Below are positions 19,149 through 46,200 of a stretch of DNA of 64,000 nucleotides, one piece after another (the first letter of the stretch is position 1; each line of letters begins with the position of its first letter). Made by a program: the position numbers and the translations under genes. Origin of the DNA: Pterobdella sp. o SKG-2022 (taxonomy: Eukaryota > Annelida > Clitellata > Hirudinida > Piscicolidae); NCBI GenBank assembly GCA_964035795.1, contig OZ038320.1:20230589-20294588 (forward strand). The letters run 5' to 3'. Below the pieces are notes generated by a model. That model did not search any database, was not told the DNA's origin, and saw only the letters and a list, made by a program, of their open reading frames with translations.

Positions 19149-22100
19149 ATGAAAATTGGATTATTAAGATCTGTTTTAAAGTCTTCGAAAATTCACTTGT
19201 TAAAACGTGGAGTTTTGCAAAAAGTAGTCATTTTTAATAGCTTCCCATGAATAATTTCTAATATATTACATCACATCAACTTCAGAGATTTTTCAATGCT
19301 ACAAAGTCAAATGTTTTAAATATACCTGAAACAAAAGTTTGTTAATTTTTCAATATATACTCACATTATTAAAAAATACCATCAATAAAGATTTGATTTA
19401 AAACATGATCAATTTTAATAAAGATAAGTACACTGAGTAATGGTTTGAGAGTAGCTTCAGAAAACTCTGGAACTCCTACTACTACAGTGAAAAATCAGAT
19501 TTTTGATATAAAAATATAATATAAATTGCTTAATATGCTTTGAAGTTTGTATTAAAAATAACAAAAACTTGTGTTGGAGAATATTTTTAATGCTTTTTAT
19601 GAAAATGAGTATCATTATTAAGTACTTGATAATGTTACTCATTTCCATGAGAAGTTTTATACAGTTTTGTCAATAAAACTTTTTGTTTTTTTTCAATACA
19701 TTAAGATGGAGGCTTAAAGATATATATAAGGTTTTGAAGTTTTTTGAAACTATTTATCAATGCAAAGGTTGGGATATGGATAGATGCTGGAAGTCGATTT
19801 GAAACACCAGGTAACAATGGAGTTGCTCACTTCTTGGAGCACATGGCATTCAAGGTGGTCAAATCAACAAAAAAAATTATATTTTTTGCGAATTTATTCT
19901 TTTATAGCTTAATTTATTTTTTAGTTTTTTATTCGATATTCTCAATCTCAAGGGGACATCCAAAAGATCTCAGACCATGTTAGAACTAGAAGTAGAAAAC
20001 ATGGGAGCACATTTGAATGCCTATACCTCCAGAGAACAGACTGTTTACTATGCTAAATGCTTTGATTATGATCTAGAAAAAAGTTAGTTAAAATTTCTAA
20101 CATTTTTTTCAAATTTTCAATTTTTTTAACATTCAACAGCTGTAGAAATCTTGTCAGACATAAATCAGAATAGCTTATTAAGGGAGAGTGATATAGAAAA
20201 GGAAAGAGGTGTCATTTTGAGAGAAATGCAGGTTACATGAAAATTTTTTAAATATAAAAGTTATCTATATAAAGATTATTTTTAAAAAAATAATTATGGT
20301 ATCGTAAATCATTTAATACAACTGCAATTTCATTTTTTAAATAAATGAATATAAATTAAAATTATTCTATTTCAGCTTCCATATTTGAACTATTTCACAC
20401 TAAATTCAATTATTCAGTATACAGTATTTATTTTATGTAATAGTTGCTTAATTTGTCACATAGGAAGTTGAGACAATACTCCAAGAAGTGGTGTTTGACC
20501 ATCTGCATCATTGTGCTTTTAAAGACTCTCCTTTGGGAATGACTATATTAGGGCCTGAACAAAATATCAGGTAAACCATCATTAATCTATATATGCATTA
20601 AATCATTATTTATCAAGTATTTATGATATCTTCACCAGGAGCATCAACAGAACTGATCTGTTACAATACATATCCACCCATTATAAAGGGGATAGGATGG
20701 TTCTTGCGGCAGCTGGAGGTTTGTGCCATTCATTACTTATATATTTTTCTCTTTAAACTCTTCTGTTTTCACATTTTAGTAGGGTTTTATGGAATTCTAA
20801 AAAACTTTTGCAACTTTCTCAATAGCTTCAATTTTCAAAATTATCAGCTCAAATATTTTTTATATTATTTTTCCATCTTTACTGTTATACGGTTAATTCA
20901 ATTATTCACATTATCAAATGTCTTTTCACACTACTGAATAACTACCCCAACCGTCAAAGGTGTGGAACATGATGAGTTGGTGATGTTGGCAGAGAAATAT
21001 TTTGGAGGCCTGAGTGCCACGTTTGAAGGGGAGCTGCCTTACAAGGAGTGCAAGTTTATGGGAGGCGAGGTATGACCCTTGTTCATGCTATAAACATTAC
21101 TAGTAACTTATTAATGGTTTTTAGTTTTATTTTATTTCAATCTGTATCTTGTATCAATAAAACATTTTTCAGTTGTATTAAAATTCTAGAAGCTTTTCGT
21201 AACTCAAAATCACATTATTATGTGATGTATACTCACAATTTATATCGAACTTTTAATAAAATTTTAATTAATACATGATAGAGGTTAAAAGAATTGATTT
21301 TCCAATTGGTTTTATGTTTGCAGGTCAGAGTGAGCGACAATAACATGCCACTAGTGCACATGGCTCTGGCAGTGGAGGGTGCTGGATGGCAAGATCCCTG
21401 CAATATTCCTCTCATGGTAGCCAACACGCTTATCGGCTCTTATGACAGGTTTTATGTTTATAGTTTATGGTCGTTTTAGTTTAACGTTACAAAAGGTTTC
21501 ATATTTATATTTTTTTAAATGTATCGTTGATGTTATATACTATATTTGTTAGATCTTCAGGACCAAATAAGGCTTCAATACTTGGAGAAAAATGTTCCAG
21601 AATGAATCTCTGCCATTCATTCCAGTCTTTCAACACTGGTTATACAGACACTGGATTATGGTCGGTTTTTAAATTTTTCAGCCATTTTAAGTGACAATTT
21701 TCAAAATTTAAACCGTAGTTATTTGATGATCTCAGGGGTATGTACTTCGTCTCAGAAGAGAACCAGCTTAAGGAGATGACGGAAGCTGTCCAAAATGAAT
21801 GGTTTTTTTTTAAATTTTATATCCGCACGTCAATTATGTTTTCGTAAATAAATTTCATCAAAATTTTACTTCTATCTATTCCGTATATGTTTATTTATTT
21901 TGCATTTAATAATGGGATTTATGAAAACACCTCTTAAATAAATATAATTTATCAGATAGCAAGTTGAGTTCATTCTCATCATATGAAATCCTATTGCCTA
22001 AATAAGTGTTGAAGTTTCAAATTTTTTGTCACGGTAGGTTGAGGATATGTGATGAAGTGGGTGAGGAGGAATTAAGCAGGGCCAAGAATCATTTGCTGGC

Positions 22101-22650
22101 CAACATGCTTTTGATGCTCGATGGATCCACTCCCATATGCGAAGATATTGGAAGGTGACTAACTTTCTATGATTTTAACATTATAGTCATATCAAAAATT
22201 GATTTTTATTTTGTAAGTTATAAATATGTGCTGACATTTATTTAATAAATTTAATCGAAATTTTCATCCAAGCTATTTCTATTTTTCTTAGTGTTCAAAT
22301 CAATATTTAATTATCAAAAATTCTAACGTATTAATTTGAAGTTTCAGTACATCAATAAACTACTATGATATTATTACTAGACAAATGCTGTGCTACAAAA
22401 GACGCATTCAACCGCCTGAGTTACAAGCCAGGATACAGGCAGTTACATTGGACGTTTTTAAAGACACTTGTAAAAAATTCATTTACAACAAAAAACCAGC
22501 TCTCGCCGCAGTCGGTAAGGTTAAATGTTTGTGGTTTTGAAAACTCGTTTTTCTGAATTTTTTCCTATAAATAACCTCATTTTTATTTTTCAAGGTCCTA
22601 TTTCTCAACTCCCAGAGTACGCTTATATCTGTAGTAGAATGTACCGATAA
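19149..22650 (+). CDS. PMPCB: Mitochondrial processing peptidase beta subunit
   Basis: Fifteen exons in matching phase encode 466 residues: 19149-19223, 19286-19336, 19424-19486, 19768-19854, 19953-20082, 20140-20231, 20464-20570, 20639-20718, 20960-21069, 21324-21448, 21553-21660, 21736-21801, 22038-22154, 22381-22514, 22595-22650. Residues 1-25 ([20 protein letters not shown] and onward) are basic with no acid, a typical mitochondrial presequence. The inverted zinc motif HFLEHMAF (HxxEH) and the downstream [20 protein letters not shown] region with the third ligand Glu are intact, so the protein should be catalytic. It removes presequences in the matrix together with the alpha subunit. [20 protein letters not shown] and [20 protein letters not shown] are diagnostic. 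The related UQCRC1 core protein normally lacks a full HxxEH site. Confidence 0.96.
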
Positions 22651-22670
22651 AAAATTTTATAGTTTTTATA

Positions 22671-22676
22671 AATAAA
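22671..22676 (+). terminator. Polyadenylation signal of the MPPB gene
   Basis: AATAAA lies 20 bp after the MPPB stop codon, in the 85-bp gap before the stop of the convergent EML gene. Its spacing means cleavage probably occurs inside the opposite gene's 3' UTR or last exon. Confidence 0.6.
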
Positions 22677-22687
22677 AGTCCATTGAA

Positions 22688-22693
22688 TTTATT
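22688..22693 (-). terminator. Polyadenylation signal of the EML gene
   Basis: TTTATT on the plus strand, AATAAA on the minus strand, lies about 42 bp after the EML stop codon. It sits 11 bp from the MPPB signal on the other strand, so the two transcripts should overlap at their 3' ends. Confidence 0.55.
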
Positions 22694-22735
22694 TGACAAG
22701 GATCAACCGTATAAGAGCTTGAAAACTTGACCATT

Positions 22736-36452
<13,717 letters not shown>

Positions 36453-36626
36453 TTAAGAACTGAATATCAAGCGAGGTAGATTGAATATTTTCAATTTTCG
36501 ACACGCAGCTTAATAAAAAATACTGAAAAATTCTTGGAACCTCACACAAATAAAGCAAAAAAAAATATTTTATTCTTAAAATTTTTGTGAAAAAATTTTT
36601 TAAAACAAAACAAAAAAAGAAATTAT

Positions 36627-37852
36627 CTATTCTCTCCACTGTCTTCTTATTTCAGACAAAATGACAACTAAAGAAATAGCACAATTCAAACTGTCTACCT
36701 CATGGTTCATTGGTATAAAAACACTAAAACCATTTCGATCTTCACAAAATTTTTTTGCTTCTTTACTTATTCCTTCTGTTTCACCGCCAAGTATTATCGT
36801 CAAGTTTTCAATACCACGATGATGCTCACAAGATTCTTTTTTAACATAATCTCTTTTGAAGTCAACATCAGTATACTTGAAAGATTTCATAGAAATTTCT
36901 GATGTATTTTTTGTATTATTTTCAATGTTTTTCCAACTGAAGTTTACATCAGCTATGATAACCCTGTTATGATGATCTAAAAGCTTTTCAACTTCACACC
37001 AACCACAATCAGTTATGAGACTACCAAGGTTACACATATGACATCCCTCGGACTCCTCCAAGACTTTCCATGACCAAGGATCTACACATCCTGCATGAAA
37101 TTTAATTATCTTTTTTATTAATATGTATATTTGTAATAATTAAATTTTTGAAAAAGAGTGAACCTTTCATCATAATAACATTAGGATTTTTGAATGATGA
37201 AAGGATTTTGAAGATGCTGGCTAGATTGTGATAGTTTCTAATGTTATCAAAAATAACTGTTAATTGACATTCATTTTCAATTTTTATACTTTTCTTCAAC
37301 TTAGATGAAACTTTTGGATAGTTGCCAATGCCTAAAAAGGTAATTCATTATTATATTTTATATTTTTAATAAAAAAGTTGTTTTAAAAATTTTTTGATTC
37401 CTACCAATGATGTTGAAAGATTTTAATGGATAGAAACTTTGATTTTTGAGATGGTTCTCATTAATAGAAAAATATTTTATATTTCCACTCAATGCTTTTT
37501 CTAATATGGTATTGCAATTTATATGTGGAAACAAAAAAATTTCAGTTATATTTAATAAACTGGTTTCCTGAGCCTTTTGTATGATTTTCATGTTAGGTAA
37601 AACCACTTTTCCTAGTTTTTGGCATTTTCTTGTATTTTTAATAAGCTCAACAAGAGACCTTAAAATAAAACCTCAATTTAACTACGGAAAAAATTGTTGA
37701 AATACGTACTTCAGTTGATTTGAAGATGCTTCTTTGTGAAATTTTCTGCAAAACAAGTAACTTAGATTTCAAACAATTATTATGAAAGCAAATAATAAAA
37801 TAAAAAAACTAAACCTTGCAAATACATAAAAAAATTTTTGCATAAAAAGCAT
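36627..37852 (-). CDS. MRM3: Mitochondrial rRNA 2'-O-methyltransferase, SpoU/TrmH family, MRM3-like
   Basis: Five exons (37815-37852, 37710-37745, 37405-37658, 37164-37331, 36627-37090) join in phase to 319 residues, shorter than vertebrate MRM3 (about 420). The short first exon (MLFMQKFFYVFA) with following Arg/Lys looks like a mitochondrial presequence. The substrate-binding region precedes the SPOUT domain: motif 1 FDNIRNYHNLASI, then MMKGCVDPWSWKVL, motif 2 ILGGETEGIS and motif 3 FIPMNHEVDSLNCAISLVVI. The family methylates a ribose in mitochondrial large-subunit rRNA using S-adenosylmethionine. A diverged 60-residue spacer in exon 5 replaces the usual loop, and the PGNLG of motif 1 reads YHNLA. 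It lies 366 bp upstream of EML on the same strand. Exon 1 is the least certain part. Confidence 0.85.
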
Positions 37853-40800
37853 TGGGTATCAAACAATTTTCACAAATTGTAATAATTTGATTAAAAGTAA
37901 GCACGATATAAAATAGTCTTTAAATGGACTTTTATCTCAAAAATAAAATTTAAAAACGAATAAAAAATCAACAAAACGTTGCTCTTTTTAAAGTATGATG
38001 GTTTAGTTTGAGTTTGCAAAAAAAATTTTTATGAAACTGATCCGTTATTGAGAACAAACTGTAATATTTAATGCATCTCTTTAAAAGGTTTTTTGTTACC
38101 AATATTGCTTAAGATTTTGAAACTAGAAACAAAAAATAAAACCTTGATTTTTCAATTTTTCATTTCGAAAACTTTTTTTTTTAATTAACTTGAAATTTTT
38201 AAAAATAGTTTCCTATTTCATTATATTATTTTATAAGATGACTTAATCAAAATGACTTGAGCGTTGTCATATTTGTAAGAAATTTCCATACTTCGTTCAG
38301 ACTGTTTTTGTTACGTTTCCAATGTTTTAAACCATAGTGTCTCATCAAATTGTCGGCAAAATCTATGGCTATTTCGTTTTTTATCAAAAAGAAAATAACC
38401 CAAAGATTAACTTTGTATGTAGATATATACATATTCATGAATTCATTAAATAAATACCACAAATTCATTAAATAATTATATTTAAAGTTATTATTCAACT
38501 CAAAAGCAAAATTTTTAAAGCTAAAAACTCAATTGCAGTTAAATAAAAAGCAAACTTGAAATAAATAAAATTTTGTTTTAGGATTATTTTGTTTGCTTTA
38601 CAAGCGATTGGTGCCAAAAAATTAAAAAATTTCAGTGAAAAAACTCCGATATATGTCAATCAATCTTTCCTCCTTTTAATTTTTTCAGAAACCTTAGTTG
38701 CGGACTTTTTGAGTTTTGAAATGATTTTCAATAAATATTAAAAAAATATAAATATCATTGATATTACCAAAAAAAATATAAATACTTTCATTATGTTTTT
38801 TGCACATTGTAAAGCTAATTTTTCGAAAGGTTTCAAAAGCTTTATAATGAATCATAAAAATATGATTTATGATACAGGATTTTGACTTTCGTGTACTTTC
38901 AAATGAAATTACGGTGGCTTAAATTTATAATGAATTAAGCAAAATGAAAACCGATTAGTATGCAACAATTTGAACGGGAGTTGACAAAAGGTGCAATAAA
39001 GTATTTTTAAAAATTAAAAAAAAAATTATCGAAAAAGTTATCTGGTTAAGAATTGACTTCTGAAGCGTTTTAAAAGTTTCAGCTTTTCTCATTTATTTTT
39101 TCCACGAAGTGCAAACTAAAATACATGACTACGTCGATATTTAAGCTTCGTTTGTGTGTTCCGGACTACGGTTAAAATACAGTCTTAAAAAATTAAAAAA
39201 ATAAATGTATATAAACAAATATTCATATTTGTGAGTCTTTATAATTACTGTAATCTAATAATTCAAAAATCGATATTTATTTTTCATAATCTAACAAAAA
39301 ACTCATTTATACATAGAAACTTTTAACCATTGATCATATTAATTTTACATCACATTTTTGTATTTAACATCTGTTCTATAAAAAAACAAACCTTTTTTTA
39401 TTAAAAATTTTCAATAAAATTTATCAAAAATTCTTGCAAACAGTTTCACGTGACGACTCAAAGCACGCTATGAAATGGACGGATTTTAAATTTAATGGCT
39501 AGCTTGACGAGAGTTTTATGTTTGCAACTAATGAGGGTCAGTTTGTTTAAATTTGGGCATTAATTTTTTTTAAAGGTTATTATGTTAATGAGAGAAAACC
39601 CAATTATAAAATAATGTAAAAACTCCCATTCATGCGAATTATGAATGTAAGTTAGTTTAAAGAGTTTTACCTACTTATATATAAAGCTTTTTTTTCAGTA
39701 AAAACTTTAAAAAACAACTTTTAAATTTGAAGTAATGAATAATTTATCTTAATTCTTCATTGAAATTTAAAAGCTTTCAGAGAGACCTAACAACATTAAT
39801 ATTTGTTTAAGTTTACTTTGAGACAAGAGATTTCATGAATTTTCATTTGAAGTTTTAAAGAAAAATTCGAAATATTCAGAGAATTTCTATTCATTTTAAT
39901 TTAATATTATAAAACTTGGATTTGAAAATGTATGAAGGTTCTAAAAAATTTTATTAACGTGCAAAGTTATAGCATGAACTATTAAATATAAATGGAATAA
40001 CATAAAATATGGCTTATTTCTGTTGAGTTTCATCAATTGAAAGGAACTCAATATAGTTTTTGTAGGCTGAACACCTACAAAATCTTAAATAACTGTGCAT
40101 ATAAATCTTATGAAGGAATTCCCAATGATTTTTTCAATAAAGGTAATTCCGATAAGAAACCTCATTTGAAAAGCTTTTAGATATGGAGAAAAATTATTGA
40201 AATAAACGCTTTCAAAATTTCACCGTTTTCTCAAAGTTTTAAAAATTTCATAAACTAAATAAACTTCAAAGATTTTCTCGAATACAAATTTTTCGAATAA
40301 TTCCAGCAATTCATTTTAATATGTTTTTAAAACTAAAACTTTTCCTTATGATAAAAAATGTTGGAAAAATTTAAAATAAATAATATTTTAACTTTTTTTT
40401 GAAGATAGGAATTTAAATTAAAAACCTGAAATTTTTCACGTTATAATTCATGATTTAATTGGATGCTTTTGAATTTTAAATTACAGAACAAATTAATCTT
40501 TCAAAAATATTTCTTTTGATATTTTGTACATTTCAAATCATATTTCAAATTTATTAATAATTTCAACCATTCAAAAGTATTCATTTGAAGTTTAAAACAC
40601 ATAAAAGCTAAATGTTATTTTCGAATAGTTAATATGCTCATAGTTTACATTAATGCTTGGTCATATATGGACCGATGCATGCTACATGTCATTATACATG
40701 ATATAAAACCAAATGATAGGAATCCTGCACAAATATTATTTATACCGACTTCAACGTATCATTCGAGTATTTTTATAAAAGATAGATTATGTTATGAGAA

Positions 40801-42784
40801 TAAATAGTTGTTGCTCCCAATCTGTTAAAATGGTGTCCCAATATTGAATTATAGGTACAAAAACTAGTATGCTATGTTTATTTTAATACAAAGTCCTATT
40901 ATTATATAAATGAAAGAATCTAAAATAAAGTTTGGTTACCTAAGTACAAAATGTTTAAACTTGAACAAAACACTTAAAACATCCAGAATTTGAAGTGCTC
41001 AAACCACCAAAGTTCTATATAGGTTTGTCAGTATAATTTACAATCAATAAACACTTCATAAGTTCTAGGAAAAATTTTCTTAAATTATAAATAGATAATC
41101 ATCAATCATAGTTTTCAGTGTAAATAATTTTTAACCACTAAATTAAATCAATTTCACTGAATTAAACTTTAAAAAAGATCATATCAAAAACTTATAAAAA
41201 ATATAAACAAAAAAATAAATCAAAAACTCAATTAAACGGATGCATTGAAATCTTTCACTTTTAGCTTTAAAGTATAATACAAAAATTTTTGGCTTTTTAT
41301 TGGTTCTGTGCATGTGATTGAGGTTTTTATGATGTTCGAATGTTCTTTAAATAAACTAGTGTACCCTATTTTACTAACGTTTCTCAAAACTTTTTGAAAA
41401 TGGCTCGTAAAATTATCATATGAAAAGATTGAGAGCTGTAAGTTTAAGATAAAGTCGCATTTTCGCCTAAATTATTTTTATCAAGTATTGGCTAAAGATT
41501 TTTTCAATTAAATTATGTTAAACTCCCATACTTTCAGTTCCGTTCACTAAAGCAGATGGTGCTTTCAAAAATTCATATCGATCTGATTGCACAAATTTTT
41601 TTCTATTTCAACATACAAACATAATTAAATTAAATTACTATTTTAAAATTTGAACTTCATTGTTTTAGTACATTTTTAAAAAATGAGACTAAAATCTCCA
41701 GTGCTCATAATCAAGCCGACATTTTATCTCGAAAAAAAGCAATATTTCACATTCATTTAATTGCGTTTAATTTTACCCTTCAATGATTGATTATTTTCCT
41801 GATTTAATCAAAATATTACTTTTTTGAACTTTTATACGAAACCTCGAGTGAACATCTGATAAGGAAAACATTGAAGCAATCAAGCATCGATTTGAAAGTG
41901 ATCAGCCGCATATGTATGATTCATGTAAAGCTTTTGAAGCAAATGAAATAATACATACGTATATTCCTTTGAAAATAAATAAATCGTGTATGAAATATCT
42001 CTGTACTAACATTTCTCAATACGATTTTGATAAAGCACTCTCTTGCCCATCTCTTCTACTCTTGTCCATTAAGATTTATTGCCTTTATGTATTAGCACTC
42101 TTATTTGAATTTCATTCTACGGAGTCATTTAAATTTAAATAATTAGAGCAAAGTTTGTTGGATTTTGAGAAATTATTCTTGGCGTTAGAGAAAAATTCAG
42201 TTATATATTTCTTTAAAACTTAATTAAATCTAAAGAATGCTTTTTTCCATAGTCGATTAATCTCCTTCTTTTATCGACAAAATTAATTAAAGATTTTACT
42301 TAGTTTAAACGTGAATTCTTCAATATGATTTTCACTAATTTTCTTCTAACTCTTCAATTGATTTAAAAAATTTTTTGAAAATATTTTATTGCCAAGTTTG
42401 ATGAAATCTATGTTCTGTTAGCAGTTCCTTTAAACTTTTTGGCAACAATTGAATTTTTTAACATTTTCACAACTAATTGAAATATTTTCATCTCGGAAAT
42501 GTGAGTTAATATGCTAAAATGTTCTGAAACTTCTTTTAACAAAAATAAAAGCTAATGATTATAATTAAAGTGACCCTCGTATGTTTCTCAAAGGCATCTT
42601 ATAACGCAAACTAGTTATAAATATTTATCAACGAGACTATCTTTGAAATAAAAGTAAAAAGACAAAAAAAAATTTTAGTTCAATTTAATGCTTCGATTAA
42701 AAGAAATTAAAATTGTTCCATCTATGTACATATGTATCTTGATATGTTTTAAAACGAATAAAAGTAGGTTTCTACATGAGGTTT

Positions 42785-43008
42785 TTAAAAAAGGTTATCT
42801 GCCTGCAAAGAGGCGGTTATTCCCTGGGCCAAAACGCAACTAATAACCTTGATGCAATCATCAATAACTTCAATAACTCTATTAATATTTTCAACCTTTC
42901 TCTCATTTTGTTTTATTTTAAATTTACATTGTTCTTTTTGGTTTTTTTTTATTTTTCTTCTCAAATCTGTTATGAGTGAAAACTTTGCAACAAAAAACAC
43001 GAATTTTT
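42785..43008 (-). CDS. Possible exon or ORF fragment bordering the assembly gap
   Basis: A minus-strand frame runs out of the gap and ends at a stop at 42785. Its last 40 residues look more protein-like than the surrounding noise (VENINRVIEVIDDCIKVISC, then VLAQGITASLQADNLF) and could form an amphipathic helix. I do not recognise it. The frame upstream crosses the N run and cannot be read. It may be chance. Confidence 0.25.
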
Positions 43009-43208
43009 NNNNNNNNNNNNNNNNNNNNNNNNNNNNNNNNNNNNNNNNNNNNNNNNNNNNNNNNNNNNNNNNNNNNNNNNNNNNNNNNNNNNNNNNNNNN
43101 NNNNNNNNNNNNNNNNNNNNNNNNNNNNNNNNNNNNNNNNNNNNNNNNNNNNNNNNNNNNNNNNNNNNNNNNNNNNNNNNNNNNNNNNNNNNNNNNNNNN
43201 NNNNNNNN
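43009..43208. other. Assembly gap
   Basis: Exactly 200 Ns, so probably a placeholder of unknown true length. Any open frame that crosses it is meaningless. Confidence 0.98.
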
Positions 43209-46200
43209 TATCGGACTTCATAGAGTTGAGATTCTTGACTAATGCATGAGGGGCTGTGAGACTGCGTAAGATATGATGCCGAATGCAAAAAAAAGATTCA
43301 TAAATTCAATACATAATTTTTCAAGTTTCCATTTTTCTACAATAACAAGTTATTCAAACTATTTTTATTTTTTATAAACATAAAGATGCAAGAAAATACT
43401 TTTTAAACATGTGAAATTTTCATTCTGAAAAAAAAACCATAAAATTCAGCGTTGAATAAAAACATGAAACTGATGATTTTGTTCTAAAGCGCATAAAATA
43501 TATGAGAAGTAAGAGATAAAAAGCGTCATTCGACTGAAGGGTGTGAAAGTTGCAGATTAGAAGGCAAATCTTAGAGGAATTTTTACGCCGTAGTGCATAC
43601 TCTGAATAGCTTGTTTTAACAAAAACTATGGTTTTTAAAAGCATAGTACGCATAAAACCTATCAAATATGCAAGTATTAACACTTTTAGAAAATTTGATT
43701 TTTAAAATTTGTATTTTTGTTACGTCAAATAATAGATTTACTTCCTGTTGCGTAATAAATTGGAAATTTTTTAATTTGTTTATTTATAAAAAAACTGATT
43801 TTATTTAAAATTTTGAAGTTTTTGGTAACGCGAAAATGTTCTCAAAGTTTTCATCCCACAATGAAATAAATATTAGAAACTTGCTTAATATTTAACGAAA
43901 AAATATGCTCAAATTTAATCAAATTTTTCGAAAAAAGAAACGGTCGTAAAAAATTAAATAATTTCTAGTATTATTTCTTTTAATTTTAAAAATTGAAAAA
44001 TATTTAAATTAAAAAATAAATTTCACTTAGCTTGAAAAAAGTCTTCAAAATCTTTTCAAAATTAAAAAAGTATGCAAAAACTTAACTGGATAATTAATGT
44101 TCCGAAAATCCCCCTAAAATTAACTCTAACATTTTTTCACAACATTGTGCTTTTTTTATTGTTATCTACATGGTTGACTGGCACTAAAATTTGTGTAGAA
44201 AGCAGTGCTAAATATTTCTAAGTAATTTATTTTTAAATAAATCCGAGCTTTTCAAGAAATGTTTTAAAAACATTTATTTGACAATTACTTGCTACTTTTT
44301 AAAAATTGGCTTTTTTCTAAACTGTAGCAAAACCATTTTGATATATAAGATTTGAAATAATAATAATGCTAATAACTTGATAATAGGTCGTTTTGCTTTA
44401 TAATGTATGCAGTTTTTAAGACTCAACACCAAAGCAGGATAATAATTCAGGCAGGTCGTTGGTCTTGAACCTGCTGCTGCAAGATTGGCATGTTCTTGAT
44501 AGTTGTGGTGTTACGACTGCAATTTTTAGCACAGTTTTGGTTTTTTTTCTCAATTTTCTACATCAGTTTTATTATTCCACTAACCGCTCAGGTGATAGTT
44601 CGGATAATTATTTAAGGTTATTGGGAGCGACTTCATGACTTGATATAACAAATCTTTTCGTTTTCTAAAAGATGCACAAAAAACAATTTCCAACTTTTAA
44701 TTAACAGAATTTAACATCAAAAAAATCTATAAATAAAATAATCATGTTCATAAATATTAAATTTGGAGTTTTTACGTTTGGGGACAAATTTTAAAAAGCG
44801 AAAATTACAAGTAAAAAACATCGTCAACAGTTTTGGCAACTTCCAATGATTCACACACCTTTACAAAGAAGTTAAAACTACTAAAACATAATTTATTAAG
44901 GGTTAACTCATAAAAAATTGTTACTTTTTATTAAAAATATAATTTTAAAATGAAGTGGTCGAGAACATTTAGTTTCATCAAACGTTTCATCAAAGTTCTA
45001 ATTTAAGCAAAAATAATTTGAGGTTTTTCCAAATGCACATAGTATTTTTACAAAAATGCAGTAAAGCATATATAAAAGCTTTTTAGCTGCATATAAATAA
45101 TTAATAATATATAAAAAGAGGAAATGTTTTCGTCGATTTCATATTTAAATAATACTTTCCACTCAACTCATTATATTTCAAATAAAAACTAAAAGTTCTG
45201 AAAAGCAAATAGAACATAATGCGTAATTCATTAAAAAGATTCAATGCTGAATTCATTATAAGTTTTTGCCAGGTTTCAAACCCTTTTTAAGCTATCCTTG
45301 TATATCTCTAAGAACTAGTTTTTAACATTTTTAAGATTCAATCGAGTAAATTTAAATAAAATCTGCCATATTTAGTATTTTTTCAATTTTTTTGTGTATT
45401 GTATACTATATATTGTGCAAAATTTGTAGTGAATCTAATGTTGATAACGGATAGAATATATGTATTCAAAAGCTTTAAATTAAATCATCAATTAATAGGC
45501 CAACCTCATTTCAGGACTGGTTAGGAAGTTAATTTACATAAGGATTTTTTTGAATTATTTAAACACAATAAAAAAAATCTAAATATAAATAAATTTTAAA
45601 AAATAAAACTTCTCTCATTGAAACAAACTTTGTAATGAATATTTGATGAAATTTCTAAAATTTAAACGTGAACCACTCTCTTATTTAGGCACTGTTTTCA
45701 ACGAATTACAGTGAAACGGTTAGAAAATGATAATGAATCTAACTTTGCAGTATTTAAATAAGTTTAAAAATTATTCAATTTTCTTTCTTTTGATGCGAAG
45801 TTAGTTAAAGTTCTTTTTTTGTTCTATTAATATAGACACTCTGTTTTTAATCAATAGAATCAAAGATAATTTCCATGTCTAGCAATTTAGATGTTAATAA
45901 ACCAATATTTGGCAATATCGTATAAAGATCAAGCATATATGAAAATATAATAAAGTACTTAAGAATGAAGAAACTTGGTAGGAAGTATTTGAAAAGATTT
46001 CATGGTATTTTGGGAGTTCACTCACATTTTCATTTTCTCATAGTTCCAAAATTAATAAACTTCACTCGAGAATAACTTTTGAAATGATTTGAAACTTTTC
46101 TTTGATTGCATACGTCAGATGAAAAAGCTTAAAATACATTTTTTGGAAATAAAAAGTATAATTTAATTATATTCTAAAGCATTAGTAATTTTTTCTGATA

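Noticed and set aside
38247..38498. 83-codon minus-strand ORF upstream of the MRM3-like gene
   Set aside because: No family recognised and no in-phase splice link to the methyltransferase; composition is close to background. A short exon at 37815-37852 gives a better N-terminus.
42785..43288. 167-codon ORF across the assembly gap
   Set aside because: Most of it is Ns, so the frame across the gap has no meaning; only the terminal part was kept as a low-confidence candidate.
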